In this document: positions 12,985 through 26,339 of the stretch, one piece after another
Position numbering within the stretch: the stretch's first letter is position 1
Layout of the letters: each line of letters starts with the position of its first letter
Assembly (NCBI RefSeq): GCF_000715075.1
Contig: NC_134082.1
Coordinates: 137,814,948-137,878,947 of the forward strand
Length of the DNA stretch: 64,000 nucleotides
Reading direction: 5' to 3'
Source: Nicotiana tabacum
Taxonomy: Eukaryota > Streptophyta > Magnoliopsida > Solanales > Solanaceae
Notes under the pieces: generated by a model
Seen by the model: the letters and a program-made list of their open reading frames with translations, nothing else
Told to the model about the DNA's origin: nothing
Database searches by the model: none
Made by a program: the position numbers and the translations under genes

Positions 12985-15900
12985 TGTCATGACCCAAAAT
13001 CCCTCCGAAGGAGTCGTGATGACACCTAGTGTCTAACCAGGGAGCCTGGCATTAACAGAAATAACATTGATATTCACTAACATCAAATTAGATAACTCTG
13101 AACTATTCTAATTCCCAAAACCGGTAGTGCAAGTCATAAGCCTTTCTAGGAGTAGTTATACATAATAAATACATCACTGTTTCAGAACAAAAGGAACCAA
13201 TGGAAATAAGTACAAATGAAGGTGACTCCGAGGCCTGCGAACGCAGCAACAAGTTTACCTTGAGTCTCCACCATGATGATACGTGCAGCTACTATCGATC
13301 AAATACCTGGATCTGTACAAAAATGTTCATAAGTGTAGTATGAGCACACCACAGCGGTGCCCAGTAAGTATCAAGACTAACCTCGATGAGGTAGTGACGA
13401 GGAACAATCAAGACACCTACTGGTCAAATAAATTGAACAGGATATGATAATAAACTATTAAGATAAAGATAACAAAGTAATATCAATAGCACGGAGAAAT
13501 CAAACTACAAACAGTAGAGACAATAAAGGAAAACATGGATGGAAACGAAAGATAACCAAGTAAATTAACACCAACATAGTTGGGACACAGATAAGTAAAA
13601 ATGTGCTCGAATAAATAAGGCGATGTTAACTCAATCAATCACATAATTTCTAATACACAATTCCGAATATTCGATGTCTCATATCATAACCTCTATTTTC
13701 AAACCTTTAGCACCCATGGCACCTTGTGCCCACATATTTCTATATCACTTTGCACAACAACCTCCTCGTGCTACCCAGTACATAATATCCATAACAAATG
13801 CAATTAAGACGTTCAAGGAGTCTCATTTATACAACATAAGGTAAATTACAGTTTCTAAACCAATTAGGAAATCAACGAGAAAGATGAAGTTATTTTTAGA
13901 AATCGTTTGAGTAAAGAAAATACCCTTTTCAAATAAAAATACAACATCGAATAAATTATCGCCTTTAATATAGGTTTTATTAAATTAACACTTTATAGAA
14001 ATTACTTTTTAAATAAAATACAACCTCAGACGGTTTAAGAAAATATTATTGAGAAACTAATTGAAATAAAATATAACAATTATTGGCATTATAAATATTG
14101 AAATGTATATATAAATACAGCGAGTTCAAATTTAAAAATCATACAAAGTAGCAAAATATTAATTCTTTTATTCTAAATCACTATATTACTAACAACTTAG
14201 CAGAACAGATGGAAATGATTCAACGTAGTAAATTTACTTTGAAAATTAATTCACCAGAGTAAAAGTTTCAGGATAAGAATTCAAGGAACAACGGCAAGTC
14301 AATAACTCAATGTCAATAACCTGATCTTCAAAACTCAGTGGAACCCGAAATACAAATTATCAAAGTCTTGAACAAATGAACTAGGGTCCTATCAGTATCA
14401 AGCTATAACCAATCCATAAGTGAAATGTGAAACTACCAAATAACTTGCACAATCAGAGAGGAATACATAAGCACATATATTGATTCAGCTTGCATCCCGA
14501 TCCCACCAATCCTCCCTTATTCCTCCGTAATAATTACAATAAGAGTAAATAGTATGTATATGTTGCGGCGCACAACCCGATTCCACCAATCCTCCCTTAT
14601 TCCTCCGTAACAATTACAATAAAAGTAAATAATAAACATGTTGCGACGCGCAACCCGATCCCACCAGTCCACTCTTATTGCTCCTCAATATATCGCCCTT
14701 ATTTCTCCGGTTGCAGCATGTAACCCGATCCCACCTGTCCACCCTTACTACTCCTGTTGTGGCGTGCTACCCGATCCCACCAGACAATATCAATTCTCCC
14801 TTATTCCTCCTCAATATATCACCCTTATTCCTCCTATTGCGGCATGCAACCCGACCCCACTAGAGAAAAACTTAAATCAACAACAACAACAACAACAACT
14901 CAATTACAAGTATTTATACTACCAAGAGTATGAGTACATAACAACAAGAGAATCATGTAAAAGTCAAAGGAATACAACAACCTTTACAAAAACAACAAGA
15001 CATGTAAGACACGTGATAACTACACAGGTAATCACAACAATTTAGATAAGTAGCATATATGCATAGAGTCATAGAGGAACTCACAATTAAGAAGTAACAA
15101 AACACCAAGAAAGGCAATAACTTCAACTAAGGCAAATAAGGCCAAACAACGAGCAGGAGATAAATAAATGCTAACAACATCATATAGAGCATGTAAGTGT
15201 AGAATATTATGACAATTTGGTCAAAGACATAAAAAAGGAAGACTAGACAATCTAAACAGTCAACACCACATAAAAACTGTGTACCCACTCGTCACCTTGC
15301 ATACACAGCTTTCTCATATCAAGATAACACAATTGACTCCATTCCTAAGGGGTGGTTTCCCCCACACAAGGTTAGGCAAGATACTTACCTCAATTTGGCC
15401 AACTGAATACTCAATTAGCTTTTCCTTTACCAATTCACTATCGCTTTGCTCAATCTAGACAAAGAAGGCTTAAATATATTAAACAATGGAAGAGAAAATA
15501 ATTTCAATTAACAAAGCTATGATCCTTATACAATTTAAAAGAAGTCAACAAAAGTCAACTCCCCGAGCCCGCACCTTGGAATCTGTCAAAATTTACAAAA
15601 CCCGAACACCTATTCAATTATGAATTCAACCATACTAGTTCCACTCAAATCTTACTCCGAATCAATATTCAAAACTCAAAAATTCACTTTATGAACTTTT
15701 AGGCAAAACCCCCAAATTTCACATTGAAATCATCAATCAAATGCCTAAAATGAAGATGGATTTATAAAATATAACCAAATTCGAGTATATAACACTTACC
15801 CCAATCCATATAGTGAAAATCACCTCCAAAAATTATCCAAATCCAAGCTCCCCAACTCAAAATATGACCAAATGAACAAACTTTTGATATTAAGTATTTT

Positions 15901-16638
15901 TGCCCAGTTGTTTTGCCTCGATTCGCATGCCAACGATCTCAAAACTCGCTTTTGATGCCTCCAATGGACTCCTTGTGAAATTTCAGTCTACTTAGACTTT
16001 TGAATCACTCCATTTGACCTTATAATGTAGGAGATATGTTGGTTTCAATATTTGGAAATAGTGCAGATTTTTAAATACAAAGTCAGTGGCAATTTCGTAA
16101 ATACATCTAAAAAAATCTTGCAGCCCAATTCTTAGCAAAACAACCATAAAATCCTCATACGATATCCAAATTTGAAAATTCTTTTTGCTATGACTCCTTA
16201 ATTACGATACGGATCTAATGCTTCAATCAAAACAAAAATCGGAGCTCATTTGTTTAATGTGGTACCATTTATGCTTGAAGAAACGATGTCGAAACATAAG
16301 AAACACGAGCGTAACACAACCCAAACCTATTCGAAACTCACCCGAGCACCTCGGGACCTCGTACGAACATACCAACAAGTTTCATAACAAAACACGGACC
16401 TACTCGAGGCCTTAAATCACTCATAACAACATCGAAACGACGAAACACACCTCAAATCAAACTTAATGAACTTTCAAACTTTCGACTTCCAAAACCTCAC
16501 GTCGTAACATATCAAATCAACTCAGAATGAACTCAAATTTTTCACACAAGTTCTAATACATCATACAGAGCTACTTGTGCCCCCAAACTATTGAGCGAAG
16601 TGTAAATTCTCAAAACGACCGGTTAGGTAGTTATAGCA
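12985..16638 (-). mobile_element. Element D left LTR (behaves as a solo LTR)
   Basis: On the plus strand it starts TGTCATGACCC and ends TAGTTATAGCA, the reverse complement of a TG...CA LTR of 3654 bp. It aligns with the right D LTR (19164-20048 plus 30698-33528). What follows at 16639 is not a polypurine tract and internal region but a copy of D's right-hand flank. No gene is present; the open frame at 14638-15045 lies on a minisatellite. Confidence 0.8.
14490..14870 (-). repeat. Minisatellite in element D left LTR
   Basis: Imperfect repeats of GCAACCCGATCCCACC followed by CTTATTCCTCC-type spacers. On the element's sense strand the core reads GGATCGGGTTGC, related to the module in C and E. 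It creates an artificial open frame on the plus strand. Confidence 0.7.
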
Positions 16639-16904
16639 CAACTTGTTGTTACTGATTCATGATTGAGTGAGGCTGAGGGCGTGATTGATTTACTCCATGA
16701 GGTGTCTTGTTATAGAGCTTGGTCTGAAAGAGCCCATCTGGAGACTGCACACCCCCAGTGAGCACAGGCACCTACTGAGTGCGAGTGCCGAGTGATGAGT
16801 GACTGGTAGGCATAAGTGATGGCGAGGTATGCCCGAGGGGCTGTATATGAGTGACAATGAGGTTTGCCCGAGGGGCTGTATATGAGTGATGCTTTGCCCT
16901 AGGG
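16639..16904 (+). mobile_element. Duplicated fragment of LTR B (flank of D)
   Basis: Closely matches 33529-33795, the LTR B sequence on D's right side, including the repeated TGCCCGAGGGGCTGTATATGA words. Roughly one base in eight differs. The match stops near 16904, where D's internal region begins abruptly. Confidence 0.75.
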
Positions 16905-19146
16905 ATTCTCACGCCACACAACTCGTACACCAACTTAACAATAACTCAGTTATGTAGTTACAAATAGAAGGAAAGCAAGGTATCTAACAAGTACAACATG
17001 TGTAACAACAAAAGTACATTTCCATTAAATCATCCCATAAAGGGAAGACAAAACACAAAATAAACACAAGGAAAAGGTATCCCACATAACATTCGTTGCG
17101 ACGTGCAGCCCATTCCCAGATACTCATCAAGCCAAAGTTCTCGGGTTCACTGATCATATGAATACTGATATCAAACATAGTAGAGTGCACAAGTATAACT
17201 ATGGGAAAATGAATAGAATTAACAAAACATGGAAGAAAGCAAGCACAACTAAGGTGCAATGAACCAATCAACATCATGAGGGCCATTTCGCCTATATCGC
17301 CATAAGGCCTGAACAGAATTACAACATGTATGGAGAATAATCATACAACCTCACAGCCCATCACAACATAAGAGAGTAGCACAAAACATAGGCCAGGGGC
17401 ACAAATAATATCCATTCTGCCCGGTAACAAATCCGTGATAACAATCTCACAAGAGCACACAAACTTCACCTGATATAAAATACATATTCTCGTTGAGCTT
17501 TCAAACAACCCCAAACCGAATCCTGATCCTTCCCAATTGGGTAAATATCCTTCCAAAAGTCCATAGCAACCGATCGATAATATATGCTATTAGTTATCCC
17601 ATTCTCATATGCCTTCAAAACCCGCAAACAAGAAATGCCCGCATATGGGGACATCCAGCCCCTCAAAACCTCAGGAATACCAAAATTTCCATACTCAAAC
17701 TCAACTACGCAAATCAAATGGCTAATACATCACTCATACCCCATCATCTTACTGAAGCACCCGTATATATTTTCCGGATGCATAACAAAACCTGAACCTC
17801 AAAAGCCTCAAGATCCAGTAACCACCATGCCACTAGCCACACATCTACAACCCAAAACTCAAGGTCCTTTCCAAAATGCACGCTCTTCACATATGCTATC
17901 CAATAATGTCAGCATTCTATTAAATTCTGATATCCATCCAGGAGAAAACCATAATGTACAACATTTTCCTTGTACCCATAGCGGACAACCGACTCAAGCC
18001 ATGGCCAACACCATCGAGAACTCTCTAAGATTCACCCACACGCAACTAAGCCATCAGGACTGCACCTCCCCACTCAACCAAGTCACACAAACCATCCAAT
18101 CTAAGAGTACTGTCATAAATGCAGGTAAAGAATTCCCATTCAATAGGACCAATTACCTCCATTGCTATGCTGACCCCACACTACAGAGCTGACCCATTTC
18201 ATCAGATACTCCTTGTCTTTCCGCTAGGGTAATACTTCTCCCCGTCGATGTGCAATGGTTCCAACTAAAACCCAACTGCAGATAATCCTAGTGTGAACCA
18301 CGTATCCTAGAAGCTCATAAACCACCACATTTCCTTTGAAGCACCCCATTCTACCGCAAACACGATTGCCCGTGCTAAATAGACCTTCTGTGAATCTGGA
18401 GTTGTTTCTTCGGCTCCCCTTAATACTGAAATGTAGATTCATTAATAATGCAAAAACACCGTAAGTCCCAATATAATACCATGCAAGATCTCAGGCCTCA
18501 GAAACCTTCTAATACAACATATATATATATACCTCAGGCAATAACTGAAGTATATCTGACTCTGCAATCTGAATGCCGCTAGTAGCCTCCTCCATTTGGC
18601 ATGAAGCCATAGAAAAATGACATCTAACGATCTACAAAACTAACCTTCACAGCTCGCATAACACCAATCACAAGGTACTCCAATACAACCAACTATCCTC
18701 AATCAACGTCTACCACGTGACCTTACCATAATCTCGATGAATAGTCAACCAATTAAACCTTGTCAAGATCGTACTCATTAACCAGATGTCGGAACCCAGT
18801 GCACCTCCATATGAATAACTAAATAGCCACTCAAGACCTCTATATCATCAGTCTAGACGACATGTTGAGACAATGTCTGAGCATCCCTAACTCCCTCATA
18901 GCCTGTTTGTAGCATCACGAACCTATAGGGCATGGTGGACACTAAGAGCGTAATATCATACACGAGTGGATGTAAAGGAACGTAAGTCATATGCTTCGAG
19001 CTTAATCAATATCGCACGATAATAAACGGAAGAAGTGAGATTATCCTAATAGTTTTGTAACCTCTCAAAAATAAGTATAGACGTCTCCGTACAAATCCAC
19101 ACAACTCTGCTAAACCTGCTTATGACTCGTAGCACCTATGAACCTA
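16905..19146 (-). other. Element D internal region, partial and non-coding
   Basis: A 2.2-kb interior reading toward lower coordinates from the primer site. No retrotransposon protein motif appears in any frame; the 202-codon plus-strand frame at 17584-18192 has no recognisable domain. It shares the leader and at least one inner block (18588-18611) with element C, so D is a second LARD-like family. Its 3' part, including any polypurine tract, is missing at the 16904 junction. Confidence 0.65.
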
Positions 19147-19160
19147 GAGCTTTGATACCA
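19147..19160 (-). other. Element D primer binding site
   Basis: Reverse complement TGGTATCAAAGCTC, three bases from the LTR end at 19164. Initiator-Met type with the same C-to-A change as C. Confidence 0.8.
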
Positions 19161-19163
19161 ACT

Positions 19164-20048
19164 TGTCACGACCCAAAATCCCTCTGAAGGAGTCATGATG
19201 TCACCTAGTCTCTAAACCAGGTAAGCCTAGCATTAACAGAAATAACATTGATATTCACTAAGTTCAAATTAGATAACTCTGAACACTTACAATTCCCAAA
19301 ACTGGTAGTACAAGTCATAAGCCTTTGTAGGAGTAGTTATACATACTACATACATCACTATTCCGGAACAAAAGGAACCAATGGAAATAAGTACAAATGA
19401 AGGTGACTTTGAGGCTTGCGAACACAACAACAGGTTTACCTTGAGTGTCCACCACGACGATCCACACAACTACTATCGATCAAATACCTAGATCTGTACA
19501 AAAATATATAGAAGTGTAGTATGAGCGCACCACTGCTGTGCCCAGTAAGTATCAAGACTAATTTCGGTGGAGCAGTGACAAGGAATAGTCAAGACACCTA
19601 CTGGTCAAATAAATTGAGCATGATATGATAATAAACTATAAAGATAAAGATAACAAAGTAATATCAACTTCAAGGAGAAATCAAACTACAAACAGTAGAG
19701 ACAATAAGGGGAAACACGGATGGAATTGAAAGACAACCAAGTAAATTAACACCAACAAAGTTGGGACACAGACAAGTAAAAATGTGCTCGAATAAAGAAG
19801 GCGATGTTAACTCAATCAATCACATAATTTCTGATACACAATTCCGAATCCTCGATGTCTCAAATCATCACCTCAATTTCTAAACCTTTAACACACATGA
19901 CACCTTGTGCCCACAAATTTCTATCTCACTTTGCACAACAACATCCTCGTGCTACCCAGTACATAATGCCATAACAAATGTAATTAAGATGTTCAAGGAA
20001 TCTCATTTATACAACATAAGGTAAATTACAGTTTCTAAACCGATTAGG
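19164..20048 (-). mobile_element. Element D right (5') LTR, first part
   Basis: Starts TGTCACGACCC on the plus strand and matches 12985 onward. It is interrupted after TTAGG (20044-20048) by element E and resumes at 30698. The left D LTR keeps the uninterrupted sequence across this point, near 13863. Confidence 0.85.
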
Positions 20049-20767
20049 TGTCACGACCCAGATTTCCCACCCTCAAGAGTTGTGATGGCGCTTACTAATG
20101 TGAGCCAGGCAAGCCCATCCTTAACAACTTACTTCATTAACAAATCACTTCTTTAACGATTATCAGCGATAACATGAAAACAACGGAATTTAATAAATGT
20201 ACGGAAGACTTAAATTAAAGAAACTGAACAATAATACAGAAATCAACATATACCTCTACCCAAGAACTGGTGTCACATTACTCACGAACTTCTAAGAGTA
20301 CTAAATACAATTGTTTGAAAGAAAAATATAAATTGTTTGTCTCGAATACATGAGATAACAGACTGAAATAAAGATAGAGGAGACGTCGGGCCTGCGGACA
20401 CTTGCAAGGCTACCTCGGTGTCTCACTGCACTGAAAGCTAGCTCCCGCGCTACTACTGCCGTCCAAGACATGGATCTGCGCAAAAGAGCCTAGAGTGTAG
20501 TATCAGCACAACCGACCCTATGTGTTGGTAGGTGTCTGGCCTAACCCCGTGACGAGGCTAGGACCAGACTCCAGATAAACCTGTACAGTTATATACTATA
20601 TGGCGGAAAAGTAAACAGGTAATAAGCAATCAAAGCTGGGAAAAGGGAAACATGCTCTGGGGGTAGCAGATAAAACATAATATCAAAGAATAGTAAGGAA
20701 ACTACAATTTAACTTCTAACACAGATAAAGAGAAATAAGGAAACTTTCACTTTCAGTTTCATCTTAC

Positions 20768-21145
20768 TGTAGGCGTGCAACCCGATCCCATTTCTCATAT
20801 CTTGTAGTAGGTGTACCGCCCGCTCCCATTTCAGTATATCTTGTGGTAGGCGTACCACCCGCTCCCATTTCATTATATCTCGTGGTTGGCGTACCACCCG
20901 CTCCTATTTCATTATATCTCGTGGTTGGCGTACCACGCGCTCCTATTTCATTATATCTCTTTGTAGGCGTACCACCCGCTCCCATTTCATTATATCTCGT
21001 GGTAGGCGTACCACCCGCTCCCATTTCATTATATCTCGTGGTAGGCATACCACCCGCTCCCATTTCATTATATCTCGTGGTAGGCGTACCACCCGCTCCT
21101 ATTTCATTATATCTTGTGGTAGGCGTACCACCCGCTCCCTTTTAC
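20768..21145 (-). repeat. 39-bp tandem array, nine units, element E 3' LTR
   Basis: About nine direct 39-bp units with core GGTAGGCGTACCACCCGCTC. Because 39 is a multiple of three, long artificial frames arise on both strands (13-residue repeat ISLYLVVGVPPAP on plus). The partner LTR has six units. There are no spacers, so it is not a CRISPR. Confidence 0.9.
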
Positions 21146-22041
21146 ATTTCATCACACAATCACAAGAAATCCCGGCAATGGAACATAATAATATAATAAC
21201 TTCCCGGCAAGGGAACACAACAATGTTATAATTTTCTCGGCAAGGGAACAACAATATTGAATTAGTCATCCCGGCAAGGGAGAATCAGCTATAACCAACC
21301 TTAACTCAACTTGTACTCATTTCAATTATTGAAAATGCTCAATCATAGAAGATCATTAAGTAAAGAACCCAAGTGTCATTTAAGAATAGAACAACTTTCA
21401 ATTTAAGACTCGCGGTCATTCTTGACACCAACGTATAGATACTCATCACCATGCCTATACGTCGTACTCAACAAGAAGCAAGTAGCAAGTATGACTCAAC
21501 TCCTAATCCCTCAAGCTAGGGTTAGACCAAACACTTACCTCAATGCCTTGATCACCACTCAAGTCTCAACTATAGCTTTACTCCTTGATTACACCACCAA
21601 TCCACTCGAATATAGTCACAAGTTACTTAATTACATCAATAACTGCTAAATGAATCAACCTCAATGCAAGAAAATGAGTTTTCTAAAGTTTTACCCAAAA
21701 GTCAGAAATCACCCCCCGGGCCCACGTGGTCAAAACCCGAGGTTCGGACCAAAACCCGATTACATATTCCCCCACGAATCCAAATATATAATTTATTTTT
21801 AAATAGGACCTCAAATTGAGGTCCAAATCCCCTATTTTAGAAAACCTAGGTTCTACCCAAAACACCCAATTTCCCCCATGAAAATCTTTGTTTTGAAGTT
21901 GAAAATATGTTCAAAGATGTTAAGGAGTGAAGAAAATGAGTTAGAAATCACTTACCAACGTTTTGGAGAAGAAAGGTTGTTTGAAAAATCGCCTATTATG
22001 TTTTGGGGTTTTGAAAAAGTTAAAAATAACTGAAATTCCTG

Positions 22042-22275
22042 TTTATTTATACCCCTCTTAGACCCCCAGTGCGAACCGCATCAGATGGACCGCGGCCGCA
22101 CAACCTCCACCGCGAACCGCACAAAGGTGACCGCGGCTGCGCTGGCCCCTCCCTGAAGACCTGCAGTTCAGCACCCTGGGTGGACCGCACAAAGGCAACT
22201 GTGGCCGCACAGCCTCCACCGCGGACGCACAAAGGCAACCGAGGTTGGACGCGATTTCTCGTGGACCGCACTAGA
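22042..22275 (-). promoter_or_regulatory. Element E LTR promoter: CpG word array and TATA box
   Basis: On the sense strand a cluster of GGACCGCGGCCGCAC and GTGGACCGCAC-like words, 740-950 bp into the LTR, is followed by the TATA box TATAAATAAA (22042-22051). Array then TATA is the same order as in C, A and F. Confidence 0.55.
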
Positions 22276-23013
22276 GGGTTCAGAGACTGCAACTTCCTGA
22301 ACCTGCAACATCTGACTTTGAAAGCCTAAGGCATTCCGGAGCACACTCGAAACTCACCAGAGCCCTCGAAACTCCAACCCAAGTATACACACAACCTCAA
22401 AAACATCCTACGGACATATTCGTGCAATAAAATGACCAAAATTACATCACGAGCATCGAATTAAACCTCGAGATCTATAAAATTTCACAAAACCCTTTTA
22501 AACATCAAATTTCTCAATTAAGGTCTGTATAACGTCAAACGATGTCCGTTTTTAACCAAATTTCACAAGAATGACTCAAATCATATATAAGACCTGTATC
22601 GGGTGCCGAAACCAAAATACAGGCCCGATACCACTGCTTTCTAATCAGTTTTCACTTCAAATTTCCTTAAACAATTTTTGAAAACAATTTCACTTAAAAA
22701 TTCATTTCTCGGGCTAGGGACCTTGTATTCCGATTTCGGGCATACGCCCAAGTCCCATATTTTCCTACGGACCCTCCGGGACCATCAAATCACGGGTCCG
22801 GGTCCGTTTACCTAAAATATTGACCGAAGTTAAATTTATTCATTTTAAAGTTAAGACTCAACATTTTTCACAGAATTTTATATTTAAGCTTTCCGGCTAC
22901 GCACCCGGATTGCGCAACGCACGCAAATCGAAGCGACTCTAAATGAGGTTTGCAAGGCCTTGTAAGCACATAATGGGTAAGAAAATAGGTGATGACCGCT
23001 TTGGGTCGTCACA

Positions 23014-23050
23014 TTCTCCACCTCTAAAACAATCGTTCGTCCTCGAACGA
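23014..23050 (-). other. Element E polypurine tract and pre-PPT hairpin
   Basis: The sense-strand tract AGAGGTGGAGAA (23014-23025) abuts the 3' LTR. Seven bases upstream lies TCGTTCG-AGGA-CGAACGA (23033-23050), a perfect 7-bp stem with the same AGGA loop as in C. The hairpin overlaps the last codons of pol. Confidence 0.75.
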
Positions 23051-24245
23051 ATAGAAGAAGGAAGTATCTAAGTTGGGGAATAAATGAGGATAACGGCTCC
23101 GCATATCAAACTCGGACTCCCAGGTCGATGCCTCGGGAGGCTGATCTCTCCACTGAAGACAAACCGAAGGAAAACTCTTCGATCTCAACTGACGGACCTA
23201 TCGGTCTAGAATAGCCACCGGCTCCTCCTCATAAGACAAGTCCTTGTCCAACTGGATAGTACTGAAATCTAACACGTGGGATGGATCGCCATGATACTTC
23301 CGAAGCATGGACATATAAAATACTGGATACACGGATGATAAGCTAGGCGGAAATGCAAGTCTATAAGCCACCTTTCCCACTCGATCAAGAATCTCAAATG
23401 GACCAATGAACCTAGGGCTAAGCTTCCCATTCTTCCCAAATCTCATCACGCCCTTCATAGGAGACACTCGGAGCAATACCTGCTCACCAACCATAAAAGC
23501 CACATCTCGAACTTTGCGGTCTGCATAACTCTTTTGCCTAAACTGAGCCGTACGAAGGCTCTCCTAAATGATCCTGACCTTGTCCAAGGCCTCCTGAACT
23601 AGATTTGTACCCAATATCCGAGCCTCTCCCGGCTCAAACCATCCAACCGGAGATCGACATCGCCTACCATACAAAGCCTCATAAGAAGCCATTTCGATAC
23701 TCGACTGGTAGCTGTTGTTGAAGGCAAACTCTGCTAAAGGCAAAAACTGATCCCACAAACCTCCAAAATCAATGACACAAGCTCGGAGCATATCCTCCAG
23801 AATTTGAATAGTCCGCTCGGACTAGCCGTCCGTCTGGGTATGAAAGGCTGTACTCAACTCCACCTGAATGCCCAACTCTCGCTGAACTGCTCTCCAGAAA
23901 CATGAGGTAAACTGCGTACCTCCGTCCGAAATGATAGACACAGGTACACCATGAAGGCGAACAATCTGCCGGATATAGATCTCAGCTAACCTATCGGATG
24001 AATAGGAGATTGCCACAAGAATGAAATGCGTTGACTTGGTCAGCCTATCAACAATGAACCAAACCGCATCGAACTTCTTCCGAGTCAGCGAAAGTCCAGC
24101 AATGAAGTCCATAGTGATCTGCTCCCACTTCCACTCGGGAAGCTCAATCCTCTGAAACAATCTACCAGGCCTCTGATGCTCATACTTAACCTGTTGACAA
24201 TTCAAACATCGAGCCACATATGCAACAATATCCTTCTTCATTCTA
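23024..24245 (-). pseudogene. Element E integrase and chromodomain-like C-terminus, decayed
   Basis: The integrase zinc-binding end (CLNCQQVK) leads into the catalytic core: the first Asp in ITMDFIAGL, the second in IISDGGTQF, and the Glu just after the stop in SERTIQ. This enzyme inserts element cDNA into chromosomes. A GPFEIL module and MLRKYHGDPSHVLDF follow, then a tail with LQW...TWE, as in type II chromodomains of Tekay elements, which may target methylated-histone chromatin. The pol stop is at 23024-23026. Three premature TAG codons occur at 23822-23824, 23564-23566 and 23198-23200, so no intact protein is made. Confidence 0.88.
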
Positions 24246-26130
24246 CACCACCAATAATATCCTTCTTCATTCTACACCACCAATAATGCTGGCTGACTTT
24301 CTACTCAGAGCATTGGCCACCACGTTGGCCTTTCCCGAGTGATATAAGATAGTGATATCATAATCTTTCAACAACTCCAACCATCTCCTCTGCCTCAAAT
24401 TCAACTCCTTTTGCTTGAACAAATACTGAAGACTCTTGTGATCAGTGAACACCTCACATGCCATACCATACAGATAATGCCTCCAAATCATCAATGCGTG
24501 AACAATGGCTGCCAACTCTAAATCATGGACCGGATAGTTCTTCTCATGAATTTCAACTGCCTCGAAGCATAGGCAATGACCTTGCCATCCTGCATCAACA
24601 CTGCACCAAGCCCAATACGGGAAGCATCGCAATAAACTGTGTAAGGCCCTGAACCTGTGGGCAAAACCAACACCGGTGCGGTAGTCAGAGTTATCTTGAG
24701 CTTTTGAAAGCTCGCCTCACACTCGTCTGACCATCTAAACTGGGCACCCTTCTAGGTCAACCTGGTCATCGGGCTGCAATAAATGAGAACCCCTCCACAA
24801 ACCAATGATAGTAGCCTGCCAATCCCAAGAAACTCCAAATTTATGTAGCTGATGTTGGTCTAGGCCAGTTCTTGACTGCCTCAATCTTTTTCGTATCAAC
24901 TTGAATTCCCTGCTGATACAACATGACCCAGAAATGCAACTGAACTCAGCCAGAACTCACATTTCAAAAACTTAGCATAAAACTGACTATCATTGACAGT
25001 CTGAAGAACCACTCTGAGATGTTGCTCGTGCTCCTCCTGGCTGTGGGAATATATCAAAATATCATCAATGAAGACTATCACGAACGAGTCCAAATAAGGC
25101 CTGAACACATAGATCATCAAATCCATAAAAGCCGTTGGGGCATTTGTCAACCCAAATGACATGACCAAGAACTCATAATGCCCGTACCGATTGTAGAAAG
25201 TTGTCTTAGGGACATCGAATGCCCTAATCCTCAACTGAAGGTAGCCAGATCTCAAGTCGATCTTTGAAAATACCTTGGCACCCTGAAGGTGATCGAACAA
25301 ATCATCGATCCTCGGCAGTGGATTCTTGATGGTGACCTTGTTCAACTGCCGGTAATCAATGCACATTCTCATCAAACCATCCTTTTTCTTAACAAACAAC
25401 ACCGGCACATCCCAAGGCGAAACACTGGGTTTAATGAAACCCTTCTCAAGCAAGTCCTGCAACTGCTCCTTCATCTCTTTCAACTCAGGCGGGGCCATGC
25501 GATACGGCAGAATAGAAATGGGCCGAGTGCCCGGAGCCAAATCAATGCAAAAGTCAATATCCCTGTCGGGCGGCATACCTGGTAGGTCTGAAGGGAATAC
25601 CTTAGGAAACTCATGAACCACGGGCACAGAATCAATAGAGGAAACCTCCGCACTAGAATCACGAATATAAGCTAAATAGGCCAAGCACCCTTTCTCGACC
25701 ATACGCCGAGCCTTCACATAAGAAATGACGCTACGGGTAGAATGATCAGCAGTCCCTTTCCACTCTAAACGAGGCATGCCCGGTAAATCTAAGGTCACAG
25801 TCTTGGCATGACAGTCCAAGATAGTGTGGTAAGGTGATAGCCAGTCCATCCCCAATATGACATCGAAATCGACCATGTCTAGAAGCAACAAATCCACACG
25901 AGTCTCAAGACCCCCAATTACAACTACACAACAGCGATAGACTCGATCTACCACAATAGAATCACCCACCGATGTAGACACATAAACATGAATACTCAAC
26001 GAATCACTAGGCATGACCAGATATGGTGCAAAATAAGATGACACATACGAGTATGTAGACCCTGGATCAAATAACACTGAAGCATCTCTATCACAAACCA
26101 GAACCGTACCTGTAATAAATGCATCTAAAG
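24246..26130 (-). pseudogene. Element E protease, reverse transcriptase and RNase H, decayed
   Basis: Aspartic protease has its active-site DPGST near 26068 and the flap-side ILGMDWL. Reverse transcriptase runs from [10 protein letters not shown] to GHVVSAG, with [17 protein letters not shown] and an intact catalytic FIDD motif near 25060. A small deletion near 24895 shifts the frame just after GHVVSAG. The connection region and RNase H ([10 protein letters not shown], then [10 protein letters not shown]) continue in other frames to about 24267. These activities would copy element RNA to DNA inside the particle. The Asp usual before ALSRK at the end of RNase H reads Asn. Confidence 0.88.
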
Positions 26131-26339
26131 CCTCAGCCTCGGGCCTGGATGGGAGAGCATAACATCGGAGCTGGGCCCCACCACCCTGAACTACCTCTCT
26201 AGGATGGCCTGCTACTGGCTGTCCTCCACCTCTAGCGGCCAGAGCTCCACCTCTAGGACCTCTACCTCCACCTCTAGCACCTCTACCCCCACTTCTAGCT
26301 GGCAGTGCGGGTTGTGGAACATCTGGTGCCTGAACCATA

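Larger units (their letters stand above)
20049..23013 (-). repeat. Element E 3' LTR
   Basis: 2965 bp, TGTCACGACCC...GGGTCGTCACA on the plus strand. It contains a 39-bp tandem array and a promoter region with TATA box. It is 160 bp longer than its partner, mostly from extra array units. Confidence 0.9.

Noticed and set aside
17584..18192. 202-residue plus-strand frame
   Set aside because: Antisense to the element D interior, no recognisable motif; the neighbouring frames overlap it on both strands, as expected by chance.
20764..21196. Repeat array as a CRISPR or repeat-protein gene
   Set aside because: Direct 39-bp repeats are contiguous with no unique spacers, lie in an LTR, and give open frames on both strands because 39 is a multiple of three.
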